A DNA stretch of 64,000 bases from Oribacterium sp. oral taxon 102 (GCF_013394775.1 NZ_JABXYT010000001.1:820501-884500); one strand, 5' to 3'; positions 1 through 8,986 are shown, numbered from the stretch's first letter. The notes: a model not told the origin generated them from the letters alone. Numbers and translations: made by a program.

Positions 1-378
1 CACCCGCAGCTGCTTCGCGTCATGGGCGAGCTTCGGCATCGGGACACGCTGGTGATAGGGGATGCCGGACTTCCGGTTCCCAAGGGCGTGGAGCGGATCG
101 ATCTGGGCTGGAAGGCGGGAAGCCCCGGTTATCTGGAGGTACTGGAGGAGCTGTTGAAGTATCTTGTGGTAGAGGAGGCGCTGTTTGCAGAGGAGGCGAA
201 GCGTGTGACGCCGGCATTTCACGAAAAGGCGCTTGCGCTGCTTCCGGAGGGGCTGCCGATCCGCTATGTTCCGCATTCGGAGCTGAAGCGGGAAAGCGGG
301 CAGGCGAAGGCAATCATTCTGACAGGGGAGTTCACGGGCTATACCAATGTGATCCTGACCTGCGGCTGCGCGTATTGA
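1..378 (+). CDS. rbsD: D-ribose pyranase RbsD (5' end outside window)
   Basis: RbsD interconverts the beta-pyran and beta-furan forms of D-ribose so that ribokinase can use the sugar. The visible 125 residues run in frame from base 1. They align with the family around LRHRDTLV and GDAGLPVP, which carry the catalytic His and the ribose-binding loop, and end in the YTNVILTCG-type tail. About 13-15 N-terminal residues are missing, so the true start lies upstream of the window; the ATG at 22 is internal. The TGA stop lies just before the ribosome site of the ABC ATPase gene, as expected for one rbs operon. Confidence 0.9.
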   Translation, partial: HPQLLRVMGELRHRDTLVIGDAGLPVPKGVERIDLGWKAGSPGYLEVLEELLKYLVVEEALFAEEAKRVTPAFHEKALALLPEGLPIRYVPHSELKRESGQAKAIILTGEFTGYTNVILTCGCAY

Positions 379-392
379 CGGGAGAACTGCGA

Positions 393-1886
393 ATGGATGA
401 GTGCGTATTAAGGATAGAGTCGGTGGTGAAAACCTTTCCCGGGGTGACCGCGCTGAAGGATGCGCATCTTCAGATCAACAGAGGAGAGGTACATGCGGTC
501 TGCGGTGAAAACGGCGCCGGCAAATCGACGCTGATGAAGATCATCGCAGGGGCGCAGCCCTACAGCTCCGGGCACATCTACGTTGATGGGAAGGAGGCGG
601 TATTCCATTCCACACGGGATGCGGAAAAGCACGGCATTGCCATGATTTATCAGGAATTTAACATGGTTCCGGAGCTGACGGTAGCGGAAAATATGTATCT
701 GGGGCGTCTGCCTGAGAAGGCGGGAGGAAGGGTAGACTGGGACAGGCTGTACCGGGATGCGGAGGAGACGCTCCGGCGGCTGAAGCTTCGCATTGATGCC
801 CGGACGAAGGTGAAAAACCTGAGCGTCGCGGAGGCGCAGATGACGGAAATCGCGAAATGCCTGACGATCGGCGCGAAGATCATCATTATGGACGAGCCGA
901 CAGCGGCGCTGACGGATGAGGAGATCAGGGTGCTGTTTGAGATCATAGGGGATCTGAAGAAAAGAGGCATATCCATCCTCTATATTTCTCACCGTATGGA
1001 TGAGATCTTTCAGATCGCGGACAGGCTGACGGTTTTCCGGGACGGCTGCTATATTGCCACGAAGCGGATCGAAGATACGGACTATGCCGAGGTAGTGTCC
1101 CTCATGGTGGGCAGGAGCGTGGACAGCCTGTATCCGAAGAGGGCGTATCAGCCGGGGGAGATCGTATTCGAGGCGAGAAATATCTGCGGAAGAGGTGTGC
1201 ATGACGTAAGCATCGAGCTGCACAGAGGAGAAATCCTCGGAATCTCCGGCTTGATGGGCTCCGGAACCATAGAGCTGTCCAAGCTCATTTACGGCGCGAT
1301 CCCGATGAAGTCGGGCACGGTGCTGGTGCACGGTAAACGAATCGACAATTCCAGTCCGGACAGGGCGATCGCGGGTGGGATCGGTTTCGTGTCAGACGAC
1401 AGAAAAAATGAAGGGCTGGTGCTGGGGCGGAGCATCCGTGAAAATATCACGCTTTCCTCCCTGAAGAAATTCACGAGAGGCATACAGCTTCGGAATCGGG
1501 AAGAGCAGCAGGCGGTGCAGAAGGAAATCAAAAGGCTGAATATCAAACTCAGCAGCCCCGCACAGCCTGCGGGACGGCTGAGCGGAGGCAATCAGCAGAA
1601 GGTGGTATTCGCCAAGGTATTGGAGGCGGATACCGAGATTCTGATTCTGGATGAGCCGACGCGGGGTGTGGATGTCGGCGCGAAGGCGGAAATCTACAGC
1701 ATCATGGATCAGATGACGAAGGAGGGCAAGAGCATCATCCTGATTTCGACGGATCTTCCGGAGGTGATCGGTATGAGCGACAGAGTCGTCATCATGCGGG
1801 AAGGCGTTCGGGTGCTGGAGCTGGGAAAGGAAGAGCTGAGCCAGGAGAAGATATTGGCGTATGAATCGGGAGGGGTCGAGGAATGA
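393..1886 (+). CDS. rbsA: Ribose-type ABC transporter ATP-binding protein (RbsA)
   Basis: This is the energising subunit of a CUT2 (ribose/galactose-type) sugar importer, with two fused nucleotide-binding domains in 497 residues. Domain 1 has an intact Walker A (GENGAGKST) and Walker B (IIIMDEPTAALT). Domain 2 has a weak Walker A (GLMGSGTIE) but a normal signature (LSGGNQQK) and Walker B (ILILDEPTRGVD), the usual asymmetry in RbsA proteins. The start is taken at ATG 393, which has a GGGAG ribosome site eight bases upstream; an in-frame TTG at 375 overlaps the rbsD stop and is less likely. The 3' end overlaps the permease start by four bases (ATGA). Ribose is the likely substrate because rbsD is in the operon. 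Confidence 0.93.
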   Translation: MDECVLRIESVVKTFPGVTALKDAHLQINRGEVHAVCGENGAGKSTLMKIIAGAQPYSSGHIYVDGKEAVFHSTRDAEKHGIAMIYQEFNMVPELTVAENMYLGRLPEKAGGRVDWDRLYRDAEETLRRLKLRIDARTKVKNLSVAEAQMTEIAKCLTIGAKIIIMDEPTAALTDEEIRVLFEIIGDLKKRGISILYISHRMDEIFQIADRLTVFRDGCYIATKRIEDTDYAEVVSLMVGRSVDSLYPKRAYQPGEIVFEARNICGRGVHDVSIELHRGEILGISGLMGSGTIELSKLIYGAIPMKSGTVLVHGKRIDNSSPDRAIAGGIGFVSDDRKNEGLVLGRSIRENITLSSLKKFTRGIQLRNREEQQAVQKEIKRLNIKLSSPAQPAGRLSGGNQQKVVFAKVLEADTEILILDEPTRGVDVGAKAEIYSIMDQMTKEGKSIILISTDLPEVIGMSDRVVIMREGVRVLELGKEELSQEKILAYESGGVEE

Positions 1887-2848
1887 ATAAGGGAAATAAG
1901 AGAGTGCTGATAACGCAGATCAATATCTATCGATCGGTATTGATTCTGCTGTTCATCTGTATCGTTGCGACCATCCTGTCGGAAAACTTCCTGAGCGTCA
2001 GCAACCTGTTTAACGTGATTCGTCAGGTAGCGGTGGGCGGGCTGGTTGCCTGCGGCATGACCTTCGTGATTCTGACCGGCGGGATAGACCTCTCTGTCGG
2101 TTCGATCGTAGGGCTGACGGGCGCGCTGTCCGCAGGCGTCCTGCGAACGACGGAGAATATGCTGCTGGCGATCCTCGTGGCGGTGACGGTGGGGATCCTC
2201 TGCGGCATGGTGAATGGTTTTTTCGTCGCATACTGCGGCATTCCGGCGTTTATCGCGACACTTGGGATGATGACATTGCTTCGGGGCTGCGTGCTGGTGT
2301 ATACGCAGGGCTCTCCGATCGCGATAAAGAATGCGGCGTATAAGTTTATCGGGAAGGGAAGCCTGCTCGGCATTCCGCTGCCGATTGTCTTCGTGATTCT
2401 CTTCTTCCTGCTGGGACACTATGTTCTGACGCAGACACCGTTCGGGAGAGCGGTATATGCGCTGGGCGGCAGCAGGGAGGCGGCGCGGCTCGCCGGAATC
2501 CGTACCAAGGCGACGGAGTGGGCGGTGTATACGATAAACGGCTTCATGTGCTCTGTTGCGGGGATCGTCCTGACCTCCCGGCTTGCCTCTGCGCAGTCCA
2601 CCGGAGGCGAGGGGATCGAAATGGACGCGATCGCGGCGGTCATTCTGGGCGGCACCAGCCTGAGCGGCGGCAGCGGCTTCATTCTCCCCACTGTAGTCGG
2701 CGCGATCATCATGGGCATCATCGACAACCTCCTGACGCTGATGAAGATCGACCCGCATGCGACCAACATCGTAAAGGGTGCGGTGATTCTGCTGGCGGTG
2801 CTGGTGGATAAGAAGGTCAATGAGCTTTCCGCGAGGGCAGAGGTGTGA
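1883..2848 (+). CDS. rbsC: Ribose-type ABC transporter permease (RbsC)
   Basis: An integral membrane permease of the BPD_transp_2 family, 321 residues, forming the homodimeric channel of the importer. Many hydrophobic segments are visible, along with the family motif TGGIDLSVGSIVGLTG near residues 63-78 and the C-terminal ILGGTSLSGGSG loop. It is translationally coupled to the ATPase gene by the ATGA overlap. A 129-base gap with a small hairpin separates it from the receptor gene. Confidence 0.93.
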   Translation: MNKGNKRVLITQINIYRSVLILLFICIVATILSENFLSVSNLFNVIRQVAVGGLVACGMTFVILTGGIDLSVGSIVGLTGALSAGVLRTTENMLLAILVAVTVGILCGMVNGFFVAYCGIPAFIATLGMMTLLRGCVLVYTQGSPIAIKNAAYKFIGKGSLLGIPLPIVFVILFFLLGHYVLTQTPFGRAVYALGGSREAARLAGIRTKATEWAVYTINGFMCSVAGIVLTSRLASAQSTGGEGIEMDAIAAVILGGTSLSGGSGFILPTVVGAIIMGIIDNLLTLMKIDPHATNIVKGAVILLAVLVDKKVNELSARAEV

Positions 2849-2853
2849 TTGCA

Positions 2854-2870
2854 TCCCGCAGACTGCGGGG
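2854..2870 (+). other. Small intra-operon hairpin between rbsC and rbsB
   Basis: TCCCGCAG and CTGCGGGG face each other across a single base, just after the permease stop. No T-run follows, so it is not an intrinsic terminator. A hairpin here could protect or separate the receptor message, which is usually made in excess, but that is inference. Confidence 0.4.
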
Positions 2871-2977
2871 AAACCATATAGCAGGAAATCAAAAACGCAG
2901 AAGTCGGGGACTGTGGTCAAACGCAAAGAAACGAAGAAGAGCCCCTGACGGAAGCAGGAGAAAAAAGGAGGATTAAA

Positions 2978-4033
2978 ATGAAAAAAAGATGTATGGCGGC
3001 AGCGGCGGCGGCAATGCTCATGGCAGTCTCTCTGATCGGCTGCGGCGCGGGCGGAGGAACCGCGACGCAGGCAGAAAGCAAGACGGGCGAGAGCAAGGCG
3101 GAGGAAAGCAAGACAGAGGAGAATAAGACGGACGAGATGAAGGGGAGCGGTGCATCAAACGGCATGATGATCGGGCTTTCCATGAATACGCAGACCAATC
3201 CCTTCTTCGTATCGGTGCAGCAGGGCGTGAAGGATGCGGCGGCGAAGTACGGCATTGAGATCGTGGCGACGGATGCGCAGGACAATCCTGCGACACAGGC
3301 AAAGGACATCGAGAACCTGATCGCGATGAAGCCGGCGGCGATCATCGTAGACACCTGTGATTCCGATGCCATCATTCCTGCCATCGAGTCGTGCAACGAG
3401 GCAGGAATCCCGGTATTCACCATGGACAGAAAGGCGAATGGCGGCGAGGTCGTGGCACATATCGGCTATGATGCGATCAAGTCGGGCGCAATGGCGGCGG
3501 ATTATCTTGCGAAGGCGCTCGGAGAGAAGGGAAAGCTGGTAGAGCTGCAGGGAATCATGGGCAGCAACGTGGCGCAGGATCGGCATCAGGGCTTCACGGA
3601 CGAGATCAAAAAGTATCCGGAGATCGAGGTGGTGCAGTCTGAGGTTGCGAACTTTGACAGAGCGACGGCGATGAGCGTGATGGAGAATATCCTCTCCGCA
3701 AACCCGGAGATCGACGGCCTGTATGCGGCAAATGACGAGATGGCGCTGGGCGCAGTCGAGGCGATCGAGGCAGCGGGACGGCTGGACGAGATCACGATCA
3801 TCGGCTGCGACTGCATTGACGACACCATCGACGCGATGAAGGAGGGAAAGATTGAGGCTTCCATTTCCGAGCCGCCCTACGGGCTCGGCGTGTCGATTCT
3901 GGAGGCAGCGCACACCTATCTGGAGGGCGGCTCGGTTCCCAAGAGCGTGATCCTCGGAAATCAGGTGCTGGAGGCGGCGGATGCCGGAAGCTATGATTCC
4001 AGAAGAGAGGTAGAGATCGTTAGCCAGCAGTAA
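2978..4033 (+). CDS. rbsB: Ribose-type ABC transporter substrate-binding lipoprotein (RbsB)
   Basis: The extracellular sugar receptor of the importer, 351 residues. It has a basic start (MKKR), a hydrophobic segment, and a lipobox ending LIGC at about residue 22. A low-complexity KTGESKAEESK-type linker follows, then a Peripla_BP_4 fold beginning near GLSMNTQTNPFF. The typical ribose/galactose-receptor motifs NDEMALGAVEA and IIGCDCIDDT are visible. AAAGGAGG lies just before the ATG. It closes the rbs operon and is followed by a terminator. Confidence 0.93.
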   Translation: MKKRCMAAAAAAMLMAVSLIGCGAGGGTATQAESKTGESKAEESKTEENKTDEMKGSGASNGMMIGLSMNTQTNPFFVSVQQGVKDAAAKYGIEIVATDAQDNPATQAKDIENLIAMKPAAIIVDTCDSDAIIPAIESCNEAGIPVFTMDRKANGGEVVAHIGYDAIKSGAMAADYLAKALGEKGKLVELQGIMGSNVAQDRHQGFTDEIKKYPEIEVVQSEVANFDRATAMSVMENILSANPEIDGLYAANDEMALGAVEAIEAAGRLDEITIIGCDCIDDTIDAMKEGKIEASISEPPYGLGVSILEAAHTYLEGGSVPKSVILGNQVLEAADAGSYDSRREVEIVSQQ

Positions 4034-4070
4034 AGGGGAAAATACAGACAACGGAGAAGCAGTCGAAGGC

Positions 4071-4120
4071 AAGCCCTGCCGCAGACCGGAAACGGCCTGC
4101 GGCAGAGCTTCTTTGTTTCC
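4071..4120 (+). terminator. Intrinsic terminator of the rbs operon
   Basis: CTGCCGCAG and CTGCGGCAG pair across a 12-base loop, extended by flanking AAG and CTT. A T-rich tract (CTTTGTTTCC) follows, about 40 bases after the rbsB stop. Confidence 0.75.
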
Positions 4121-4246
4121 TTAGGATGTGGATTCTCATTGATCCCCTGCTTCGAAGAATCATGGATGAATTCCCTGCGCCGTCACAGAAGATGTAATGT
4201 ATAAGTAAGTGCGGATGGGGACGGGTATGGTGCAGAAAACGGCCCA

Positions 4247-4275
4247 CAATATAAAAAAAACAGGTTTTTATATTG
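4247..4275. repeat. AT-rich perfect inverted repeat upstream of the rhodanese gene
   Basis: CAATATAAAAA and TTTTTATATTG are exact reverse complements, separated by seven bases. The repeat lies in the 407-base gap between rbsB and the rhodanese gene. A TATAAT hexamer at 4287-4292 follows directly without a good -35. The repeat may therefore be an operator or activator site, or part of a terminator. The rest of the gap holds only the rbs terminator and three short ACAAGCAG direct repeats near 4301-4338. Confidence 0.5.
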
Positions 4276-4440
4276 AAAAAATAAGATATAATGAGTTTCT
4301 GACAAGCAGAATAAACGGAACAAGCAGCACAAGCAGAACGAGCGGAAATCCGGCGGAGCCGCTTTGCTTCCGGCACGGGGAACTGCTTGGGAGAGTAGGA
4401 TTTCGATGAGGCGGATGACGGGCTTCGAAAGGCGGTTTGA

Positions 4441-4884
4441 ATGAAAGGCAACAGAATACGGCGTATGAAATGGATTTGGCTGATGGCGGCTCTGCTTCTG
4501 GCAGGCTGCGCTCCGAAGGGGCAGAGTGCAGAGGAGAGCGGCGGCGAGACAGGGAGCTGCCGGCAGATCTCTCAGGAGGAAGCGATGCGAATGATGGAGC
4601 AGGACGACGGACACATCATCGTGGACGTGCGAAGGCAGGAGGAGTATGACAGCGGTCATATTCCCGGCGCGATTCTGATTCCGAATGAAAGCATCGGCAG
4701 CACGCAGCCAGAGGAGCTGCCGGACCTGCAGCAGATCATCCTGATTTACTGCAGATCCGGGAATCGAAGCAAGCAGGCAGCGCAGAAGCTCGCAGATATA
4801 GGCTATGCCAATATTTATGAGTTCGGCGGGATCAATACCTGGCCGGGGGAAACCGTCACAGAGGATATCCTGGCGGAGCCCTAG
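4441..4884 (+). CDS. Rhodanese-domain lipoprotein
   Basis: A 147-residue exported rhodanese (sulfurtransferase-fold) protein. The N terminus has several basic residues, a short hydrophobic stretch and a lipobox ending LLAGC with Cys23, so it is probably anchored outside the membrane. The rhodanese domain covers roughly residues 41-140. It contains the DVR..EEYDSGHIPGA motif and the active-site loop CRSGNRS with catalytic Cys104. The loop suits thiosulfate or persulfide chemistry, but the real substrate is unknown. The ribosome site is weak; a second ATG at 4465 would still leave a signal peptide. It stands alone upstream of glpK. Confidence 0.85.
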   Translation: MKGNRIRRMKWIWLMAALLLAGCAPKGQSAEESGGETGSCRQISQEEAMRMMEQDDGHIIVDVRRQEEYDSGHIPGAILIPNESIGSTQPEELPDLQQIILIYCRSGNRSKQAAQKLADIGYANIYEFGGINTWPGETVTEDILAEP

Positions 4885-4941
4885 ACCGGATCAGATAAGC
4901 CGATCAGAGTTTTTAAAGAGAATGCTTTCGGAGGGCAGGCT

Positions 4942-6435
4942 ATGAAAAAATATATTATGGCGCTGGATGCAGGGACGACCTCCAACCGCTGCATCCTTTT
5001 TGACTGGCGGGGCAGGGTATGCAGCGTGGCACAGAGGGAGTTTGCCCAATACTTCCCCCATCCGGGCTGGGTGGAGCATGATGCCGAGGAGCTTTGGCAG
5101 TCTATGCTGAGCGTGGCGCGGGAGGCGCAGAACAGGCTCGGTGCGCGCTTTGACGAGATTGCGGCTATCGGGATCACCAATCAGCGGGAGACGAGCATCG
5201 TCTGGGAGCGGGAGACAGGGCAGCCGATCTGCAATGCCATTGTTTGGCAGTGCCGGCGTACCGCAGATTACGCGGAGGAGCTGAAGCAAAGAGGGCTGAC
5301 AGAAGAGATTCAGCGGAAGACCGGGCTTAGGATAGACCCCTATTTCTCCGCGACGAAGCTGCATTGGATTCTGAACCATGTGCCCGGCGCACAGGCGCGC
5401 GCGGAGAGCGGGGAGCTGATGTTCGGCACGGTGGACAGCTGGCTGATCTATAAGCTGAGCGGCAGGAGAGTTCATGCAACGGACTATTCCAATGCTTCGC
5501 GTACCATGCTTTTTAATATCACGACCCTTTGCTGGGACAGGGACATCCTGCGGGAGCTGAATATTCCAGAGGGAATCCTGCCGGAGACGCGGCCCTCCTG
5601 TGGCTTCTTCGGCGAAAGTGATCCGGAGTTTTTCGGCGGCGCGATTCCGATCGCCGGCGTGGCGGGAGACCAGCAGTGTGCGCTCTTCGGCCAGACCTGC
5701 TTCGAGGAGGGGCAGGCGAAGAACACCTATGGCACAGGCTGCTTCATGCTGATGAATACTGGGGAGCAGCCGGTATTTTCTCGGCATGGACTCCTGACGA
5801 CGATTGCATGGGGATTCAATGGAAGAGTGAACTACGCGCTGGAGGGATCCGTCTACGCGGCAGGAGCGGCGATACAATGGCTGCGGGACGAGCTGCAGCT
5901 TCTCGATTCTGTCGAAGACTCGGAATATTTTGCCACCCGCGTGGAGGATACCAACGGCTGTTATGTGGTTCCGGCCTTTACCGGACTCGGTGCGCCCTAC
6001 TGGGATCCCTATGCCCGGGGGATGATCACAGGACTCACCCGCGGTGTCAACAAGTATCACATCATCCGTGCGACGCTGGAATCCCTGGCGTTCCAGACCT
6101 ATGATGTCCTGCGGGCTATGGTGCAGGACTGCGGCATAGAGCTGCGTTCGCTCCGGGTGGATGGCGGTGCGAGTCGGAATAATTTCCTGATGCAGTTCCA
6201 ATCGGATATTATGAACCGGGAGATCGTGCGTCCGGCGTGCGTGGAAACGACGGCAATGGGAGCTAGTTATCTGGCGGGGCTTGCCGTCGGCTTCTGGAAA
6301 TCACAGCAGGAGATTCGCGGCATCTGGGAGCAGAACCGGATTTTCACTCCGAATATGGAGGAGGCGGAACGAGAGAGGGAGCTTTCAGGCTGGAATCAGG
6401 CGATCAAAGCGGTTTTTGGCTGGGCGAGAGCGTAG
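4942..6435 (+). CDS. glpK: Glycerol kinase
   Basis: Phosphorylates glycerol to sn-glycerol 3-phosphate in the cytoplasm. The 497 residues match the family length. The FGGY features are all present: the N-terminal [14 protein letters not shown] phosphate loop, [27 protein letters not shown], and the C-terminal MRVDGGA-type motif ([15 protein letters not shown]). A TTTCGGAGG ribosome site precedes the ATG. No glpF or glpD is adjacent. The last codons (GCG AGA GCG TAG) lie at the first copy of a 114-115 bp repeat array, so the repeat supplies the stop codon. Confidence 0.95.
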   Translation: MKKYIMALDAGTTSNRCILFDWRGRVCSVAQREFAQYFPHPGWVEHDAEELWQSMLSVAREAQNRLGARFDEIAAIGITNQRETSIVWERETGQPICNAIVWQCRRTADYAEELKQRGLTEEIQRKTGLRIDPYFSATKLHWILNHVPGAQARAESGELMFGTVDSWLIYKLSGRRVHATDYSNASRTMLFNITTLCWDRDILRELNIPEGILPETRPSCGFFGESDPEFFGGAIPIAGVAGDQQCALFGQTCFEEGQAKNTYGTGCFMLMNTGEQPVFSRHGLLTTIAWGFNGRVNYALEGSVYAAGAAIQWLRDELQLLDSVEDSEYFATRVEDTNGCYVVPAFTGLGAPYWDPYARGMITGLTRGVNKYHIIRATLESLAFQTYDVLRAMVQDCGIELRSLRVDGGASRNNFLMQFQSDIMNREIVRPACVETTAMGASYLAGLAVGFWKSQQEIRGIWEQNRIFTPNMEEAERERELSGWNQAIKAVFGWARA

Positions 6436-7182
6436 AAGTCTGCCATCAGGCAGACTCGGAGCGTAGCTGACCACATCACGGAGAGATGTGCCTCCCATAG
6501 GGAGGTCGGCTGAAGCCTCCCGGGCGAAGCCGAGTCCTATAAGAGCGTAGAAGTCTGCCATCAGGCAGACTCGGAGCGTAGCTGACCACATCACGGAGAG
6601 ATGTGCCTCCCATAGGGAGGTCGGCTGAAGCCTCCCGGGCGAAGCCGAGTCCTATAAGACGTAGAAGTCTGCCATCAGGCAGACTCGGAGCGTAGTTGAC
6701 CACATCACGGAGAGATGTGCCTCCCATAGGGAGGTCGGCTGAAGCCTCCCGGGCGAAGCCGAGTCCTATAAGACGTAGAAGTCTGCCATCAGGCAGACTC
6801 GGAGCGTAGCTGACCACATCACGGAGAGATGTGCCTCCCATAGGGAGGTCGGCTGAAGCCTCCCGGGCGAAGCCGAGTCCTATAAGACGTAGAAGTCTGC
6901 CATCAGGCAGACTCGGAGCGTAGCTGACCACATCACGGAGAGATGTGCCTCCCATAGGGAGGTCGGCTGAAGCCTCCCGGGCGAAGCCGAGTCCTATAAG
7001 ACGTAGAAGTCTGCCATCAGGCAGACTCGGAGCGTAGCTGACCACATCACGGAGAGATGTGCCTCCCATAGGGAGGTCGGCTGAAGCCTCCCGGGCGAAG
7101 CCGAGTCCTATAAGAGCGTAGAAGTCTGCCATCAGGCAGACTCGGAGCGTAGTTGACCACATCACGGAGAGATGTGCCTCCC
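6431..7182. repeat. Tandem array of seven 114-115 bp structured repeats
   Basis: Copies begin at 6431, 6546, 6660, 6774, 6888, 7002 and 7117. Six are full and nearly identical; the seventh breaks off at 7182. Each unit can form four hairpins in order: AGTCTGCC-ATCA-GGCAGACT; CACATC-N7-GATGTG; CCTCCC-ATA-GGGAGG; and TCGGCT...AGCCGA. A related pair of units follows 28752 and carries compensating base changes. The first copy provides the glpK stop codon. Because 114 is divisible by three, the minus strand reads through as a 38-residue protein repeat, which I regard as incidental. The array explains most of the 904-base gap after glpK. Confidence 0.95.
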
Positions 7183-7262
7183 GACTGCCCCGATCAGAGA
7201 TCGGGGGAGCCACGCGGCTTTGAGCGGTTCAGAGCAATCGCTTGCGATTGCTTCTTTTTATT
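7183..7262 (+). repeat. Structured repeat element ending in an intrinsic terminator
   Basis: The element joins directly onto the truncated seventh tandem unit. It has a hairpin CCCCGATC-AGA-GATCGGGG (7188-7206), a linker GAGCCACGCGG, then CTTTGAGCGGTTCAG. It ends in AGCAATCGC-TT-GCGATTGCT (7233-7252) followed by a T-rich run. The same element occurs inverted at 20391-20508 with matching changes on both sides of the first stem. It could terminate transcription from glpK and the array. Confidence 0.85.
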
Positions 7263-7339
7263 TATAAAAATCAGAAAAACATCGATAAAAATAATAGATC
7301 TGAGGATATGGGACGCCGTGCTTTCTGAGAGGAGAAAAT

Positions 7340-8716
7340 TTGAAACTTGATTTTACAGACTTCCTTTATGCGCTTTCCTATGCGCTGGATGCAGCGGAGA
7401 GGGAGACGACAGGCGCTGAGACAGGGCATGGGAAAAGGGTCGCCTACATTTCCTACCTTTGTGCGAAGGGTCTGGGAATGAGCGATCAGGAGCTTGTGAA
7501 TCTGATCGGCTGCGCGATTCTGCACGACAATGCGATCGCGGAGTATCTGAGGGAAGAGCGGGACGCGGAGAGCCGGCTTACGGAGAACCGCTATGCGGAG
7601 ATTAAAAACAGATGGGGCAGCAAATCCGTGCACATCTATGTGGGTGCGAGGAATATTCGGAAGCTTCCCTTCGAGGGAGACGTCAGCGACATTATCCTCT
7701 GGCATCATGAGGAGGCGGACGGCAGCGGTCCCTTCGGACTCACGGAGAAGGAAACCTGCATCAGCTCTCAGATCATTCATCTGGCGGACCGACTCGATCT
7801 CCTGTATTCTCTTCCGAAGCTTTCCAAGGAGGGCTTTCGGGAGCTGCGAAGCTATGTAGAGTGGAATGTCGGGAAACAATTTTCCCATAAGGCGGTGGCT
7901 TGCTTCCTCCGGAATGTTTCCTTTCAGGAGATAGAGAAAATGCAGAAGGAGGGAGCGGAGAAGCTCCTGAGAGAACATATCCCTGCTTTTATAAAGGAGT
8001 ATACGGAGAAGCAGATCTGTGACATCTCCTCCTTTTTTGCGGACATCGTGGACTACAAGTCGGCGTTCACGAGGAACCATTCCATCGGGGTTATGGATAA
8101 GGCGAGACGCATGGCGGAGTATTATGGATTTCCCGGGGAGAAGCAGCTTCGCTTTGCCTTTGCGGGGGCACTGCATGATATCGGAAAGATGGTGGTGGGG
8201 AACGATATTCTGGAGAAGCCGGATAGGCTGAATGTGCATGAGTTCGACAGAATGAAGGATCATGCATCGGAAACCTACAAGATTCTCCATTCCATACACG
8301 GACTGGAGGATGTGGCGGAGTGGGCGGCGAATCACCATGAGAAGCTCGATGGCACTGGCTATGCGAGGGGGCTGTCAGGAGTGCAGCTTCCCTTCGAGGA
8401 TCGACTCATGGCGTGCATCGATATCTATCAGGCACTCACAGAGGCACGACCCTATAAGGACGGACTCAGCCACAGAAAGACCATGAGGCTTATGAAGGGG
8501 ATGGCGCGGGACGGCAAGATCGACCCGCAGATCACAGAGGACATGGACCTCGTTTTCGGAGCGGGGCAGACGGAGGAGCAGGATGAGGAAGAAGCACGCT
8601 TCATAAGGAAGCGCTGGAAATGTGAGGTCTGCGGATATATCTATGAGGGAGATACACCGCCCCGTACATGCCCGGTCTGCAGCTCGGATATGGATCGGTT
8701 TTTCCTCGTGCAGTGA
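7340..8716 (+). CDS. Tandem HD-domain (HD-GYP-like) protein with C-terminal rubredoxin-like zinc ribbon
   Basis: A 458-residue cytoplasmic protein. Residues about 25-155 form an HD-type domain with ILHDNAIAEY and HHEEADGSG. Residues about 245-405 form a second, better-kept domain with HDIGKMVV, KDHASETY, NHHEKLDGTGYARGL and AYKDG-like motifs typical of HD-GYP phosphodiesterases, although the GYP is GYA here. The last 35 residues hold two CxxC pairs (CEVCGYIYEG...CPVCSSD), as in rubredoxin. The likely role is cyclic dinucleotide hydrolysis or another phosphohydrolase reaction with metal or redox sensing; this is inferred. The start is TTG 7340, with GAGAGGAG about seven bases upstream. It is monocistronic and ends at a bidirectional terminator. 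Confidence 0.85.
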   Translation: MKLDFTDFLYALSYALDAAERETTGAETGHGKRVAYISYLCAKGLGMSDQELVNLIGCAILHDNAIAEYLREERDAESRLTENRYAEIKNRWGSKSVHIYVGARNIRKLPFEGDVSDIILWHHEEADGSGPFGLTEKETCISSQIIHLADRLDLLYSLPKLSKEGFRELRSYVEWNVGKQFSHKAVACFLRNVSFQEIEKMQKEGAEKLLREHIPAFIKEYTEKQICDISSFFADIVDYKSAFTRNHSIGVMDKARRMAEYYGFPGEKQLRFAFAGALHDIGKMVVGNDILEKPDRLNVHEFDRMKDHASETYKILHSIHGLEDVAEWAANHHEKLDGTGYARGLSGVQLPFEDRLMACIDIYQALTEARPYKDGLSHRKTMRLMKGMARDGKIDPQITEDMDLVFGAGQTEEQDEEEARFIRKRWKCEVCGYIYEGDTPPRTCPVCSSDMDRFFLVQ

Positions 8717-8831
8717 GGCGGCATACATTCGTTCGAATGATAGTAACGTAGTTTCTGTCAGAGGGTCGCAGCGCGGATGCCGAGCTCCGGAGCGGTCGGC
8801 TTCCGGTATGAGCAGAAAAGCGAAATATTGG

Positions 8832-8878
8832 AAAAAGCCATGCGATGCAGCGAAAAACGCGCGTCGCATGGCTTTTTT
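8832..8878. terminator. Bidirectional intrinsic terminator
   Basis: AAAAAGCCATGCGA pairs with TCGCATGGCTTTTTT across an 18-base loop. A-run and T-run ends make it work in both directions, between the converging HD-GYP gene and the DeoR-type regulator gene. Confidence 0.9.
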
Positions 8879-8986
8879 GTGAGTTCTCCGGCTTCGGGTA
8901 AGCATGCCGTTCTGTTTTCTTGGGCTAAGGGAGAGCGAACTATTACATGTAAATGGCGTATAGGCCATGAATGGATCCGTGCTTCC

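Noticed and set aside
1..4033. The rbs genes as part of the iol-like island
   Set aside because: They are separated by a terminator, glpK, the repeat array and the HD-GYP gene, and rbsD points to ribose.
6431..7182. Tandem array as a CRISPR
   Set aside because: The units are contiguous with no unique spacers, the repeat length is far too great, and no cas gene is near.
6476..7213. 245-residue minus-strand open frame with a 38-residue protein repeat across the tandem array
   Set aside because: The unit length of 114 is divisible by three, so any stop-free frame of one unit stays open across the array. There is no ribosome site, and the sequence variation between arrays follows stem pairing, not codons.
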